Source of the DNA: Ischnura elegans
Lineage: Eukaryota; Arthropoda; Insecta; Odonata; Coenagrionidae
DNA length: 64,000 bases
Reading direction: 5' to 3'
Assembly (NCBI RefSeq): GCF_921293095.1
Contig: NC_060247.1
Location: 115,215,111 to 115,279,110, forward strand
Shown here: in pieces, positions 1-14,500 of the stretch
Position numbering within the stretch: position 1 is the first letter of the stretch
Layout: each line of letters opens with the position of its first letter
Notes under the pieces: generated by a model
The model's database searches: none
What the model was told of the DNA's origin: nothing
What the model saw: the letters and a program-made list of their open reading frames with translations, nothing else
Translations under genes and position numbers: made by a program

Positions 1-2562
1 TTGCACATGTGGTGAGTGTGCACTGGTGTTGTGTAAAAGTGTGCGAAAGGCCCGGGTGCATGTGCTCTAAATGGTGCTTTTAAGTCAATTTGCTGTGCAT
101 CAATTCAAAGCATAGGTTTTTTATTATTGCCAGAAGATTTAACCTACAGACTAAACACATTTGATACATAGAAATTATTTTATTGCTCTGACTTAGCCTT
201 CGTACATCTAACTATGGGCCCAAAGAAGCCTAAATGGTGTAGCTTGGCCGGAAGTTGACGTATGCACCAGTGAATTTTTGGATACTTGTGTGTATGAAAG
301 GGTTATAGACTTTTATACAAAATGTACTGTATTGCATACCAACGAGTGCAGACTGTTAAAAAGTTATAAAAAATTGAAATTTGCTGTGTTATATGATCAG
401 GCTTTGTTAAATTTTGAACTCATGAGGTTCATGTTTGTACACAATCCAGAAAGGAGGACCAGAACAATTGTTACTATATTGACTGTGGACATGTGCATTT
501 CTGTACAAACTTTGGGGGCACTTTTAGTTTATAAAAAATGTAACATTAATTTTAAGCTTCTGGTAGATACATGGCTATTCTTAATACTCTGCAGCACTTA
601 ACCGTCTTCTACAAGAAACACTATGCTTAACTGACTGTTGACTCAAGACAACAAGTTTGTGAAGCCATTTTTATCATTCTGATTTTACTGCTGTATATAT
701 TTGCTTGTTGTGCCCTAATGGAAACCCTGAAATTGATATATATATAAATATATATACATATATAAATATATCTAGAATTTTAGGTTAGTGTCTCTCTTCA
801 AAGAAATTATTATTTATTTGGGTAAAGAGTTGTTCTGTTATTTCCAGATACTATGTGAGAAAATGAGAGAAATGGAATGAAGCACTATATTAGTTGTCAT
901 TTTGCCAAGACTGCTGTGAATATAATTGTATAAATAGATCATCATGCTTCTCAGAGAACCTAATTTTTTGTGAAAAGCAAATGTTTCATAACTTGATCAC
1001 ACTTAAGCTGATGGTGGGCGGCTGCACAAAGAACGATGGGTTTACTGTTTTGTCTTAGTGCTCTCTGCCTTCAGAAGACCAACCAATGCCAGCCATGGAA
1101 CTTATATACATGTATGTTACTGCTCACACGAACATGGATGTATATATTCCAGAGGATTCCCATTGGCAAGGAGAGCTAGTGGCCTCACTCACTGTTTGCC
1201 TTTTTGTATACAGTAGACATAACTAATAGTTCTTAAATATGAAAACGTAGCCTCAACCTGTTATTCTTCATTGATATTGAATGGAGCAAATGGGAACTTT
1301 TAAGAACTGTTTTAAACTGTTAACAGACTAGGTTGGCATATTGCATCAACACATAATGGAAATGGGGTTTAATGACCCACAACCTATTTTCTGTCCAGAT
1401 GCTTGATGAAGATAAAACTTCGAGATGCTCTTGTACAGACATAGATTTAGCATAGTAATTAGCCTTGGATCAAACTTTGAGGACCTTGTGAAACCTTAGA
1501 ACAAAACTTGAAAAATATGAGGTGAACTGAAACCACCTAACCTGGAAGAGACTAGTCGACGCAGAAGAAGGACAGAGTCTCATCTCTGTCAGTGTGTTCT
1601 ACAACATGGCAATTCAGATATTGTATGAGTATTTGCAACCGTAGCCTGAATGATTCTTGTGTGTCCTTGCCTAAGGAAGTGTTATCTAGTTTTGTGTTCA
1701 GGTTTATAGCTAGAAGTTGCAATCCTGAATTCTACTGTTCGTGGTTTAAAGGGGTTACTGGTCCACCATCTGGAATGTTGAACTTGTGGTCTATTGACAT
1801 GGATTTTTAAGGCCAGGGAATCTGTTGCCAGTATTACCAATCTCAAAAAAATACTCATTTGCCAGCATCATTTGTAATATATTCGAGCTCTGTGTAATAT
1901 AACACCACCACCCTTCCACAAAGAAAATGACTGTGCTTTTAAAGGAATTTGTGCATTACTTTCATTTTGTCTGTTGACTTGTGCACACCTCCTCCTCCCT
2001 GCGTCAACGCTAAACTATGGGATAAGCCAACAACACCATAGGAAAACACAATGGGACTGTGGTATAGCTGCCTTTAATTACAAAGATCAACTTACAAGAA
2101 GTCTGGAATACATCCATCATAACATTTTCACAGGAAAAGTAAACATCACCAACAATATCATAAACTCGATACTTTTGAAGAACTTGGTTCAATTCATAAA
2201 AACTTCTTATCACATGAAAAATTGCTACAATCAGTCTTGATTTCTTCTGCATCAGGAGATTGTTTTTTTAACGAAATATCACAGGGCCATGATTGTTCCC
2301 TTAAATATCATAGTAGATTTACAAATAGTACAAAAATAGAGGCTGATCTATGCCATAAACAAATTGGTGCCACTCATAGTAGAATACAAGCTTCTCTTTT
2401 ATAATATACACGTGGGATTGACGAGATAAAAAATGGCCAGTTATTAGTTGGTTCACTGAGCACTTAAAAGGAATGTTGCAAATTCCTCTTTGTAGAGGAT
2501 TGGATACCAAAAATTCTCATTTTAATTGGAAGATAAGAACAAGAATTCACGGATTAAATGTC
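1..2562. other. non-coding stretch downstream of LRRC58
   Basis: No convincing exon on either strand. The sequence is AT-rich with a TA microsatellite near 737-775. It lies directly 3' of the LRRC58 stop on the minus strand, so part of it is probably LRRC58 3' UTR; minus-strand AATAAA signals occur at about 813-818, 178-183 and 120-125. The 107-codon open frame at 278-601 has no recognisable motif and looks like chance. Part could also be the 3' UTR of a plus-strand gene to the left of the window. Confidence 0.4.
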
Positions 2563-5500
2563 TCAACCCAGGAGAACCTTTTTCATCATATCATTTGAGA
2601 GCGAGCATTCTTCTGCCGAGTCAGCATTCACATTTTCCATACATTTGGAGGAGCAAAGGTAATGAAGAAGTGGGATGCGGTACTTCCCACAAAAATCGAC
2701 AAATTTTATGTGTTCTATTCTGTTGTCAAAGAAAACACCTGGAATGAAAAATAATGCTGTTTAATTTTTTTGTGCTTGATCATTGACCAAAAGTAAATTT
2801 GTTAATATATAGTGAATTAGCCTAGATCATACGAAACAGGATTTCCAAAACTGATGGTTTAAAACGAAGTTGTACCAGCATAACGCACATGGGCTTCTGG
2901 CAGTATTGAAGTTTTTTCAGCAGGATGCCATATAGACTGTGCTGACTTTTACGAAGGCATCACTTGCAACAATGTTGTGTTTAGCATTTGATGTGTTAAA
3001 AGCTAGCCTTACTTTAAACCTTCAAAGAAAATCAGCATAATCTTGACAACTGATGGTAATTTACCAGATCTAAAATCTTAGGACAGAACTCCCTTATAAA
3101 AACCAATGTAAAACACATTCAGATGTGGTTATCATAAGTTATTTAAGTTCATTTAACTTTGTGCTCGGGCCTTCTAATGGAACCGTAGTGTTCATTCCTC
3201 ATGAATATACAAAATTATTCAGATGCAACTTTAGTTAATTTCTGACATTTAATATGAATTTTATGCTTTTTTTTAACCATTTCTCTTTGCCCCCAATCTC
3301 CTTTCTCTTGAAATTCTCCATTATAAATTCTTATAGAAGATAAAATCAATATCAGGAATTTGTGATAAATGCCACCCAAACAACACAAAACATGAAGGCT
3401 ATCTTGAACATTCAATCAATTTATTGGACATTGAAAATGTTCAGTTAGACCTGTTCATAAGACATTAGATAACATTATCCATATCTACTACTGCCAATTA
3501 CTGCTGTGACATTCGCATGTCATAGCAGAAACATAGACAAGCATTGATAATCTTGATCTTAAAGACTATCTACTGTTTGGACAGAATTATGTATACTAAT
3601 AATAAATACACAAAATAGGAAGTACATAACTTGTCTTAATTGTTACTTATCTTCTCTGTGTGGATATTGAGTTTTGTTTATCGGTACTTATAGGTTGGCT
3701 AGGTATACAATTAATAAGCCAATAAAGGTAGATTTGAATATTCCAACAATAATTCTCGACTGTTACGAATGGTCAGTCTGACCAGTTTAGAACATTCAAG
3801 GTTCCATCATGGATCATTGTTCTGCTGCGTGGGAATCAACATCATCTTTAACAATCTACTGTTACCACATCACAGGCTAAAACAAGAGAATATCCCACCA
3901 AAACTGACCCAGAACACCACCAATACCCGCCTAATTACAAAATAATGACCATTAATGAAAGAAAAACCCTTGAATTCCAGATACGCAGCCTTTCACAGAC
4001 ACCTAAACTATTGTAATACAAGATGACAAACAGTGCCATTTTAAATCACCTCCTAAAACTCACTATTCTGCAACTATTTATCTTTTTAGCAGTTAATATC
4101 AGATAATTAGCCACAAAAAACTTCTACATGGAGAGAAAACTTTTCACATATACAAAAGACAATTCTAAGTTAGGGTGGTGGCCCATTTTCCAGCGCATAA
4201 TTCATAAACACTGATATCAATTTTGAAAGTAAGTTGCAACCACTGAAAAACAATGGAATAAGCTCAACACTTCCTTGGCACAAAAACATTCTATCCAATC
4301 ATTAATGCTGAAGTGTCTAATAGTAGATAATTCCTGGGGGGTAAGCCATTACATTTATAAAGGTTTCAAACTGACTTTTTCATAAAATCATAGACCATAT
4401 TTGGTTAACACACATGAAAAAACAATATCAGCTGCATGGTGACTAGGACTGTAGCCAGGATTATTGGTCAGGGGCAACAGACAGTTCAGGTTGAGCAGCA
4501 AGTATACATTACTGGGTATAGTGAATACGATTGTAAAATCTTGCAGTTCGAGTGGCCTAGGTTTGGTGCCGCCTGGCCGTGATGGTGACATATGATGCAT
4601 TGATTCAATCGTGGAAAATAATGCAGAAGAAATTTCAAGAACAAGAAAAATGATACAAAAAAGGATGAGGTGAAAGACTACGTAGTTTAACAGAATATCC
4701 TATATGTATGTTTAGTAATTCAAATGGCTACATTTTACCATATGTTGTAACATTATGGATTGAACTTTCCCTCAACATAGCCACTAAAAAACGTTTAAGT
4801 CATGAGCAGTCTTACTGAGTGCCCCGCTGTCATTTTTATACATTGCTCAAATCCATGAAGCAGCCTGCAAGTATTTATGCAGTTCTATTTCCTAATTATA
4901 AATTGAATTTCAAAAGCATGGAATCCAAATTATAACAACAAACACAGTTACTAGAAACCTTGATCACATCAATACATTCAGTATACCAGCACCACTGTGC
5001 ATGTGAGGAAATTTAAAATTTTCCCAGCTTTTCCTGACACAGTAATCTTGATAAAATTTTATAGATGTGAATCACGTTTTATATGCCAAGGATACAAATT
5101 TTTATGACAACAAAGACTTTAGGAAACCCCTCAAAGAAAGAATGATGCCTCTTAAAGTTTGGAAAAAAAATTAAATGTGAAAAGCACGAGTATTTTCATT
5201 ACAACGATATCAAATAATTAAATCAATAAGCAAAATGTAACATGCATGACTATAAGAAGCTGTAAACTGGAAGACATTACCCAATTTGAAATAATTTTCA
5301 TAATAATCATTGGCACACTGAGTATGCTAGCATGACTGTTCATGTTTTGCCAAGAGGAGCTGCTGAAGGAATAATGCCATAGGTGGAGATACTGATGTCA
5401 CTTAAACCATTCCTATACCTGCCGGCATACAGTATGTAATGTATCTGATTAGATTGCATAACACGCAAGATGGCTTTTCCTCGAGTGTATGCCCAAAAAT

Positions 5501-8500
5501 GATTCCTCATAATGATATTGCATAACTGATCCAATAGCTTACAACCTCAAAACTTGGTCAAGAGTATCTAATATTTGATTCAAGCTTGCAGAGGCAAGAT
5601 ACAAGTAAACCGGCAGAATATGCTTGGGCTATGCTTTACTAAACACTGACAATGAATCCCCAAAAAACTTAAGGAAGAAGGGAATGCTTGTATCTTAATC
5701 CTGCTGACTATGGTCAAGGCTCACAGAAATATGAGTCTCCTTATATCTCTAATAATTCACCATATTTTCTACCATGAAAGCATAACAATTTAGATCAAAT
5801 ACAAGGGCAAATTCATAAGTAAGGTCTATAATTTTTTTATTGAAAATGACATTCATTTACATTGCTGGATATATCGTCGAAAAAGTCTTGGCTTCAGCTA
5901 TTTCTCTAGTCACCCTGGCACTCGATGACTTTATTAATGATAATATATTGCTAGCTATAAAAAAAATATATGATCATCTTTTAGCCCACCCTACATTGCT
6001 TTCTTTTGAGTCTTTCTTTGAAAAATGAGCTCCCAAATATTTTGATTCTCAGAAATAAGAATACTGAATTTTTTCAAGCAATTAACTGCCAAAGAACCAG
6101 CAATCATTTCTATGAATAATATCCATGGGGAATATGATGTCATCCATAATTTTGTCTTCTGCTAAAGGACTGTGGATACAAGCACAAAAATACTCCTCGT
6201 GGCATAGTGTTCTTGACACCAATAAACTATCTTGTCCTTCACAGCCAACAAAACTTAGAAGGGAGGGTTAATGCCTTAGCAGAATAGTGACTAAGTATGT
6301 GGTGCAAATGAGGGAGATTTGAATCTCAGTCAAGGGAAATGATTTTTCCTCAATTTTTCTACAAATTACTGAAATGCCAGGCATTGAAGAAAAGAATTTT
6401 GAGCTCCAAAATATAACTACCAGCAGTGTGACTTGTCTTTGATTTTATTTATTCTGAGATGGACGGATCTCACCCAAAGGGTCTTCACAGATGAGGGCAA
6501 GAAACTTCTCAGTTCTAAATTTTTAATGAATGATATCAAGGATACAGCAGAAAATTAAATTTATGGTGCAGCATTTTTTTTATGGGACCTGTTAATATTC
6601 TAACACACCCTGCTCAACAGGGGTTAATCAATCATGGGTCACAAATGCTAGCTTAGAGGTAATGACTTAGCCTATAACCTAGAACATTCAGCAATGCCCA
6701 AATAGTTCACAGGTCTTACACAAAGACCTAGACTCCTGAGCTCTCTTTTACACATAGAAGTGACAATATACGATCATTTCTCAAGCATCAAAAGTTTCTA
6801 AAATATGATGGTTACATGAACAAAGTAGTTTTGAAGCCATAACAATCATCGTAAAATGTTCTCGGGATAGAAGGGCAACTCGGCCATCGAAATGTCAGCA
6901 GTTGTACAGTTCCTGAGAACATTTTACGAAGTCTATTTGCCAGGAAAGCACTACATTTTTCTCCATAACGATCATTATTTCAGATTTTTGTTTAGGGAGT
7001 AATACAATATACTCTGAGTGGCTACTCATAAAAATTAAGAAGAGAATTATTACAAAGATTTCTGGACCAAATGGATTGAGGAGAGGTAGAAAATGGTTTT
7101 TATTAGCAAACAAAAGAATGCAGCAAAACATTCACTTGGGAATATAACTTTCCTCTTTGACCCTAGTTAACAGAAAATTATTCCCAAAGATAAAATCAGA
7201 CACAAAACTATGCACACTCAAGTTTGAAGTTTAACAACAAAAAAGTGTACATAAAAGCTACTATCATTTTTCTTCAGTTTATACGTCAGTCTACAATGAA
7301 TACTCTAGTATTTTTTAAACCTATATTTGAATGTTTTATGAGTGCAATGATGTAAAGAGTGCCCATTTTTTCAACACATGTCAAGGAGTCATGTCGAAAA
7401 GTAGTGTCCTTAAAAAATTCAGCTGCATTGGTGTCAACATCTATTGCATACAGGCCCTTCTAAGGGCGGTGGACGGCCATAGCCAGAGGGTGCCAGCACT
7501 ATGCTCAGGGAGGATTACCGGGACAGTCTGGGGGTGTATTATATAACAAAATAAATTTTGATCCTTACCCTCTTGAGATTGAATTGAATCTTACCAAATT
7601 GTATTATATTAGTTTTAATTATTATTTTCTTTACTTAATACAGTGTTAATTATGCTGTTCAATGAGACATCATTGAAATCAAGTTAACTCCTCAGTGTTT
7701 GTATTCAAACTGTAAATTTGTCAGTTTCGGAACAGGAACAGTTTAGGAACAGAATCAAAGATTTCCAGGCTGGAGGGTGTACCGGGATATGTCCCGGTGG
7801 CCCAGCATGGGCCTGATTGCAAAGAACACAGATCTGTTATCTGCAGGTGTAAATAAATTTTGGAATAATAAGTCATAAGAAACACCTATTCTTGAAAATT
7901 TTCTTAAACAACTTTTCCTCAAGAGTGAGTCACTTTAAAAGATGACCTTTGTTGCGTTTCTATCGGCAAAGCATACGTAATTTATTTGTAATGTTCTGTA
8001 AAGTAAAAAGATGATTTCATGAAATGATTATCATCAAATAGCTTATGCTGTGCTGTGTTTATCATCCTGGCTTATGTGCTATGTTGCCACAACTAATCAC
8101 CGATGAACTGAACGAAGAAGCATGCTTTGATGGATTATGCCTCTAGATATTTTGTTAAGAACAATTTTCCCAAAGATTAATATACTGGTGCAATAATATA
8201 TTTTAATCCCGTTTTCTATGACTTTCCTCAAGAGGTTGAGTGGAAAAACTATTAGAACATTAATAAAAAAATTAAAATATGACAAAACAGAAGAGAAATT
8301 TTTTAACTCTTTCAAAGCATACACATTTGTGCTACCACTTTGAAAATTTTTAAAGTTAAAATTGGAAATAGCACGGTGGTTTAAATGTCACAACCAACTG
8401 AATTCAAAAGCGCCTGGTGAGTTGGCCATATGCAGGATTTGTTGTGCAACAAACAAACTCACTTCGTCAACATTCTCCTCAGTTTGTTTTGAATTGTTCT

Positions 8501-11500
8501 CTCAAGGTTTTTTTAAGGGTCTCGCAGATTAATGATGTATTTATATTCTTCCACTGAGGCAAAAATTCTATCAAAATCATCCCTTCCCAGTCAAAACATA
8601 GATTTCATGATTTTTTTGCATGAAATTTAGGTTCTAAATTTTTTTTGGAAAAACCAGATATCCGGAACGTTTGATAATTCCTCAACATAGTGTTGCAACT
8701 TGCCACCTCGTGGCACCACTCTCCGAGCCTTGTTCTGGGATGAGTAGTAAGTTAACACAAGCTATGAACATACGCTAACGACCAAGGCAAGGACACGTAG
8801 GCACAAGAGCCTGCACGCATTTATAAGTTAATTCATTAAAAAAAATATAGAAGCATTTGCACAGAAGACCAGAAATCCAGAAACCTTTGGTCCCAAGCTT
8901 TCCGGTTTTGAGGTCCTCAACTGTACATCATATGAATCAACATATTTACATAAAAGTACATTGTACTCAATCACTTAATTCAGTCAGTTCACATAAGTTA
9001 ATTCATCCAAATGTATTCTGGAAAAGAGCTACCACCTAAGAAGACAGTGCAAAGGTAAGAACCATTCAGCATGGTAAATATGGAGAGCCACCATCACTTA
9101 ACAAAGCTATGTCCTAAATTTTCTCCCTTAAACTTTGGCAAAAAATGATTACTAGGGTTCAAGGAAAAGGTGGAAAATAGGGAATATATTCTGATGGAGT
9201 TATTCACGGAAAAGACACAATTTCTGAAAAAAAATCACTCAGTACAGTGATCTTGGTAGCATTTCTATCTGCAAAGCATACGTAATTTATTTGTAATGCA
9301 AAGATGATTTTCTGCAAATAACATAGTTGAATTTGAAGAGATGATTATGATAACTACTCATTAAAATGGTGATGCAGGAATTTTGAAATGTTTCGCAAAC
9401 ACACTTGTGCCCAACCAGTGGATCACAGGTGTCTGTGAGGGCCTGGGAAGAAGTCTGCTGGACAAATAAAAATTAACTAATGAATGGAGATCTTGAACAA
9501 GATGTTTCAATTATAGGTGTCAAGCAATTCTTAACATGCTTCCATGTAATTGATTTAAATTATCTCTTACAAGGAGACATCGCCAAAGTGACATTCAGGA
9601 TCTGGATGCGGATGTTATTTTCTGAAACTACCGTAAAAGCGCGTGTAAGAGGCACACCTTTTTTCCCAGAAATTGCAGCCGAAAATGAGGGTGCGCCTCT
9701 TACACAAACTTCTTATCTTCCCCCCCTCCCCTTTACCGGTCGCAAGTCCAAGGGGAACTGAGTGGCCTTGGTTTTCAGCGTGAGTCAGTCATCTGAAACC
9801 CTAGGTCAAAAACAAGCAGCAGGCAGGGGAGTTTCTCCCTTAGTGACATATTTTTAAAATGCTCCTGTTTGCTTTTTTGTAATCATAGCGCCGTCACGTC
9901 AGTACCCCAGAGGTGAACATGGATAAGATCACGCGGGGTTTTTGCTCCGGAGGGCGCACTAAATTTACTGCCACGAGTGGGTATCCCGCGGCATTTATAC
10001 TGCATATAGTAATAGCTTATCAAACGTAGAGAAACGCGTAGTTTTGAAGGACATACCTGGTTAATAGTCAATATCTGCCTTGCCGAGTAATTTTCATTAT
10101 GCTGAGGACCTGATTTTTCAAAAATCATCTTCAGACGCTAATATGAGGATTATTGCAACTGAAAATTATATTGGTGTCAAAACCTGCGCTTTAAAAAAAT
10201 TCGAACGAGTGTGTTCATTGTTGGACTAAATTGTGGATAGGAGAAATCAGAATTGCTTATAAGTGAAGAGCGCGGAAGGAGAGGTCGAGGGGAAGGGGCG
10301 CGATCTCTCCGTCATCGAAGCAACGAGGCTACGAGCGAAGGAGCAAGGGACGAACATGTTCGATCTTGCATGTGTGGTCGTTGCCTTCAAAGCGAAGGGG
10401 CGAAGGCGCAGCAATGTGATATACGCAGTTTGCGTTGCCTGAAGTTTCCAGTCGGTCTCGTCTTGTTTGAATGCACTTATGCTACGCTTGTTTCTTCAGA
10501 AATTGTACTGTTTGGACTATTTTTAATATTAGTAGCCTTGTTGTAACTATAAATCTTTGTCAAAAACAATTAGAGCTTAAAAAACTTAAATTCTGTCAGA
10601 TATGCGTCGTGTTAGATCTCTTTCTTTTTTTTGAACCTCGTGCGTGTCATACAATTATTGAAAGCTATCGAGATATCTTCGGGCTCAGTAGATGACTCAC
10701 CTAGCATTTGGCCTCCAGAAACTGGGAGATCGATCAAGGTCAGTTGGTGAGACGGGGTAGGGATGAAACACGTTTCCATTGTTCCCCTTTTAACTTGATA
10801 TTTTCCTGTGGGGTCTCGGAAAGGAAAAAAAACGGTAGAGGCATTGGCTGATGGAGGGCCGAGTGTGGGTCTCTTCTAATTTTTGAAATCACTGTTACAT
10901 TTTATCCCCATTCGTTTTATTTAGTTACTTCACACAAAAATCCGGGGAATTTGATCATCCTCGCCCTAGCCATTCCTCCCACAGCCTCTTTGTATACTCG
11001 TAATCTCAAGTCTTTCTTCTTAACAAATGAACACCATTGCCTATCCTCACATTAAGTTACTGACCCTAGCCAGTTTCCCCTCCTACCCTTCCAGTACAAT
11101 GATCCTGCTTTCCAGCAGCCTACCCAAGCCGTTTTTGAGGTCTTCTTTGTTTAGCTTTCGCACCTGTTTTTACACAATTGGGCCTTGGTACCTCATTCAG
11201 GGATTATCGAGGGTCAGCTGTAGAGGAAGGGTTGTTGGGACGGTTGTCTTTGAAGGACGCTAGAAGGCAGGTCATAAGGGAGGCATGGTGAGTGGAAGGA
11301 TATTCTGTTGTAAGGATCAAGATTTGTTGGGAAGACAGTGGGTGGGCTGTGGATAAAATCTAATGGAGGAAAAGCCTTGTGGAAATGATATTTTGAATAG
11401 AAACGTTGAAGCCGGAAAATACCGGTGCTTCAGAAATGGAAAATAGACATTGAGAGTGGAGGCACACGCACCAAAAACTGGAGAACGATTTATGAATAGA

Positions 11501-14500
11501 TGTCCAAACTGATGCGAGGCAGAGGTGTGCATGATGAGCACATTATACGGTAATTCACGCGTAAGTAATTATATACGTCCTCTAATTCTCGTGGTGAGGC
11601 ACAATTTGGAGTTTCGTTTAAAATCCAAAAATTGATATTAAATTAAAAAAAACAGGAAGTAACTAAATAAAACGAATGGGGATAAAATTTAACAGTGCTT
11701 TCAAAAATTAGAAGAGAGAAAAAATATTGCCGACACTAGGACTCGAACTCGGGATACCCAATACAGGTTAGAGGACTAGCACCCTAGACCGCGCCGCCAC
11801 AGCCGTAGTTATAGGTGACGATTACTCAAGGGATGTCATGGTGCGCCAAAGCTTTACATGCGAATATCTCTCAAACCCGGGCCTATGTGGAAGAAAGCAG
11901 TGACACTTTTTCTACCTTACCTTTATAGTTTCAGAAAATAACATCCGGATGTAGATCCTGAACATCACTTTGGCGATGTCTCCTTGTTAGTTGTATTTCG
12001 GCTTAGGTATAGAGCTAAGTAAAAGTTACAATAGATGGGAGTATGATATGATTAATTCAATCTCACTTTGAGAGGTTCGCACACCTCTACAGGTTTGTAA
12101 TGACAGCCCTAATACAAAATTCAATAATTTACAACAGAGGGGCAATTACTTAAAAATGAGCTATGGGAGGCAATGAGGAGACTTTCAAGGTGATGCAGTT
12201 AATCCAGGTTGTGACTAAGATGTTTTCAGGATATCCTTCATCTCATTTCAAAGAACCTGGAAGCAGAGAATTAGACCTGAATTCTCAGCTCTGTTTTGCA
12301 GGGGAAGCAAAATTTGTGGAGAGCAGTGAAGGGACAGCTGCCATGTATGTTAAATAGAGACTCTGGTATTTATTACCATTCCTATTCCCCAAAAGAAGAG
12401 AGTAGAGAAGGGTGAATATTTGTGGAGAATGGAACTGATTAAAAATGTATCCAAGTTATTGACATGAGTCATCTAAAGGAGAATAGAAGACAAAACAGAG
12501 GAGTTTCTGGATGAAGACCAAATTGGAGGACCAAGGGCACAACATGTTATATTGGCCCTGCAGCTGCTCATAGAAACATAATAGTCTGTCACTCAGGTCC
12601 ATGTGAGCACCAGCAGTGTAGACCACAGCAGATTTCCTATCAGAAGACCAAATGTGAGGATGAATAATTGAGATAGGGTAACTGCTTATTCTAGCTGAAA
12701 GTAGACTCAGTACATCTATTAATTACTAGAAATCAGGTCAATAAAACTAGCTCCACTTGTAATGGTAAACAAAATGGCCAGGACCAGCTGATCTGAGGTA
12801 TAGCCTACTTGTCCTACCAGCCCCATTTATTTTACGTCAATTTGAGGTGTCCAGGGCTTGAAATCTGTTGGTCCTCCTCAGTTTATCAAAGGAAAACAAT
12901 ATCTTATTTAGGTACATATATGATTTACAGGTATACAAACGTGGTTTTCTCATCTGAAATGCATATGCAGTCCACAAGACAAAATGTCTTCAAACTTTCT
13001 TGATTGAAGCTTTCATGGCTTGACTTGCTTCAATAATAATTCGCGAGTATACATGTGTTTAACCAGATTTGGTCAGGCGTTTCACGGCCCACCGCTGGTT
13101 GCTTATCCATGGTGGCACTGACATAACTGGGGGGGATAGATCCCCCAAAGCCTCAGAGATATAAAAGAAATATTAAAAACTATTGCCAAGTTTTAAGATA
13201 TAATAACTGCCCCCCAAAGCATATTCCAAGTTACACCACTTCATGGGGGTAATACTAGCTTATTTCCTATCATGTAAGCCAAGTGGGAAAAGTGGAAAGA
13301 GAGAGGATGGTAGAAAAGGAAGGGGAAGTAGAGAATTTTGTAGATCATATAGCAAACTGCATATTTTCAGGCTGACATTCATTCCTGAAAATACATTCAT
13401 TCCTCATAATTTTGATCATATCGCCTGTTGAGTTAAGGTACAGGATCCAATGGGTAGGTATCATTTGATTCAACTAGGGTGAACAACAAAGTTAACTTCA
13501 ACAGAGCACTGTGAAGGTTCAAACCCCAACTCTTCCACAAAGCCATCAAAATTAAGATGAACAAATATCAAATGAAAAATTTTCCACCAAACCTTTCTCA
13601 TATGAAACCACACCACACTCAAAATAAACAGCTATTTGTGGCCATTGAAAAATCCACTTTAGCAAAGCCTAAAGACCTAAAGTTATACGGTTCATTATCC
13701 AGTATGAGTGAATGTCTAAACATTTAAAATTGCAAATGAATGTAAAAATGCATCGCATTAAAGACCCAACTCGTGCCAATTTGGTTCGTGCAATCGCAAA
13801 CTTTCTCCTCAGGTCTACCACAAATCGTTTATGCATTTGGACGTTAACTCGTATGGGTTAGTATACCAAGTAACCAGGCCTTGACTTATACTCACCCTTG
13901 CATTTTGGATTGAGGCAATAATGGGCACCATTCAGATACTCAAAGATATTCTGTGGTACTTCCTCAGACGTATAAGGTATTGAATGAATTTTAATGATTC
14001 TAGCAGCCAATTCAAGCATAGTTGGGGGATTGTGAGTCATGTCACGTACAAATCTAACAACCAATGGGTTGTCCCGCAAGCTCAGCTGTAGAGTAAAGAA
14101 AGTTGATGTAAAAGCTTGGCAGACTAAATTTCTCATAATACCACAAGAATCAATTTATAACAGCAAAAAAATAAGAAAACATTTACAATACACAAATCAC
14201 AATGCCTTTACCTCTGAAAGTCCTTTGAGGGCTATAATCTCTGAAGGGAGAGTCCTAAGTTGATTCTTATGAAGCAGCAAGGACTTCAGCAAATGCAGGT
14301 TAGCAATCGAGGATGGAAGACTCTCTAGCATGTTGTCACAAAGTACTAGAGAATGCAAATGTTGGAGTTCACCAACAGAAGCTGGTATTTCTACTAAACG
14401 ATTACCACCTAAATAAAGGACCTGCAAACTAGATAATCACTTAGTTGTTTACTCACTGAATGGATGCAAACCATTTACCCAAGAGTTCACATGTTTAATT

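Larger units (their letters stand above)
2739..9569. other. 5' part (in window order) of LRRC58 intron 3
   Basis: This is intronic sequence between LRRC58 exons 3 and 4, apart from the repeats listed separately (SINE near 6260, inverted repeat 6851-6932, direct repeats 7951 and 9256). The short open frames, including 64 codons on the minus strand at 5340-5534, show no family motif and no matching splice context. I see no gene here. Confidence 0.5.
9570..11986. mobile_element. 2.4-kb TIR DNA transposon, non-autonomous, TTA target duplication
   Basis: The ends form a terminal inverted repeat of about 60 bp: CAAGGAGACATCGCCAAAGT on the left, its near-exact complement ending GATGTCTCCTTG on the right. 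TTA flanks both sides (9567-9569 and 11987-11989). A 3-bp TTA duplication fits PIF/Harbinger, although that superfamily usually begins GGG or GGC. An internal inverted pair of GTGTAAGAGGC at about 9639 and 9697 lies near the left end. No transposase frame was found. It carries a nested 846-bp foldback and a SINE head near its right end. Confidence 0.75.

Noticed and set aside
278-601. 107-codon plus-strand open frame near the left edge
   Set aside because: No motif, no splice context and AT-driven composition; probably UTR or intergenic sequence.
5340-5534. 64-codon minus-strand frame in LRRC58 intron 3 as an extra exon
   Set aside because: LRRC58 exons 3 and 4 join in phase without it, and it matches nothing in the family.
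11725-11812. Functional tRNA gene on the minus strand
   Set aside because: The B box is good but the acceptor stem and anticodon arm do not fold properly, and it is embedded in a transposon; a SINE head is more likely.
13858-14136. LRRC58 ending in the exon 3 open frame (GEYKSRPGYLVY tail)
   Set aside because: A perfect GTGAGT donor lies at the conserved family junction, and the real terminal exon is at 2563-2738.
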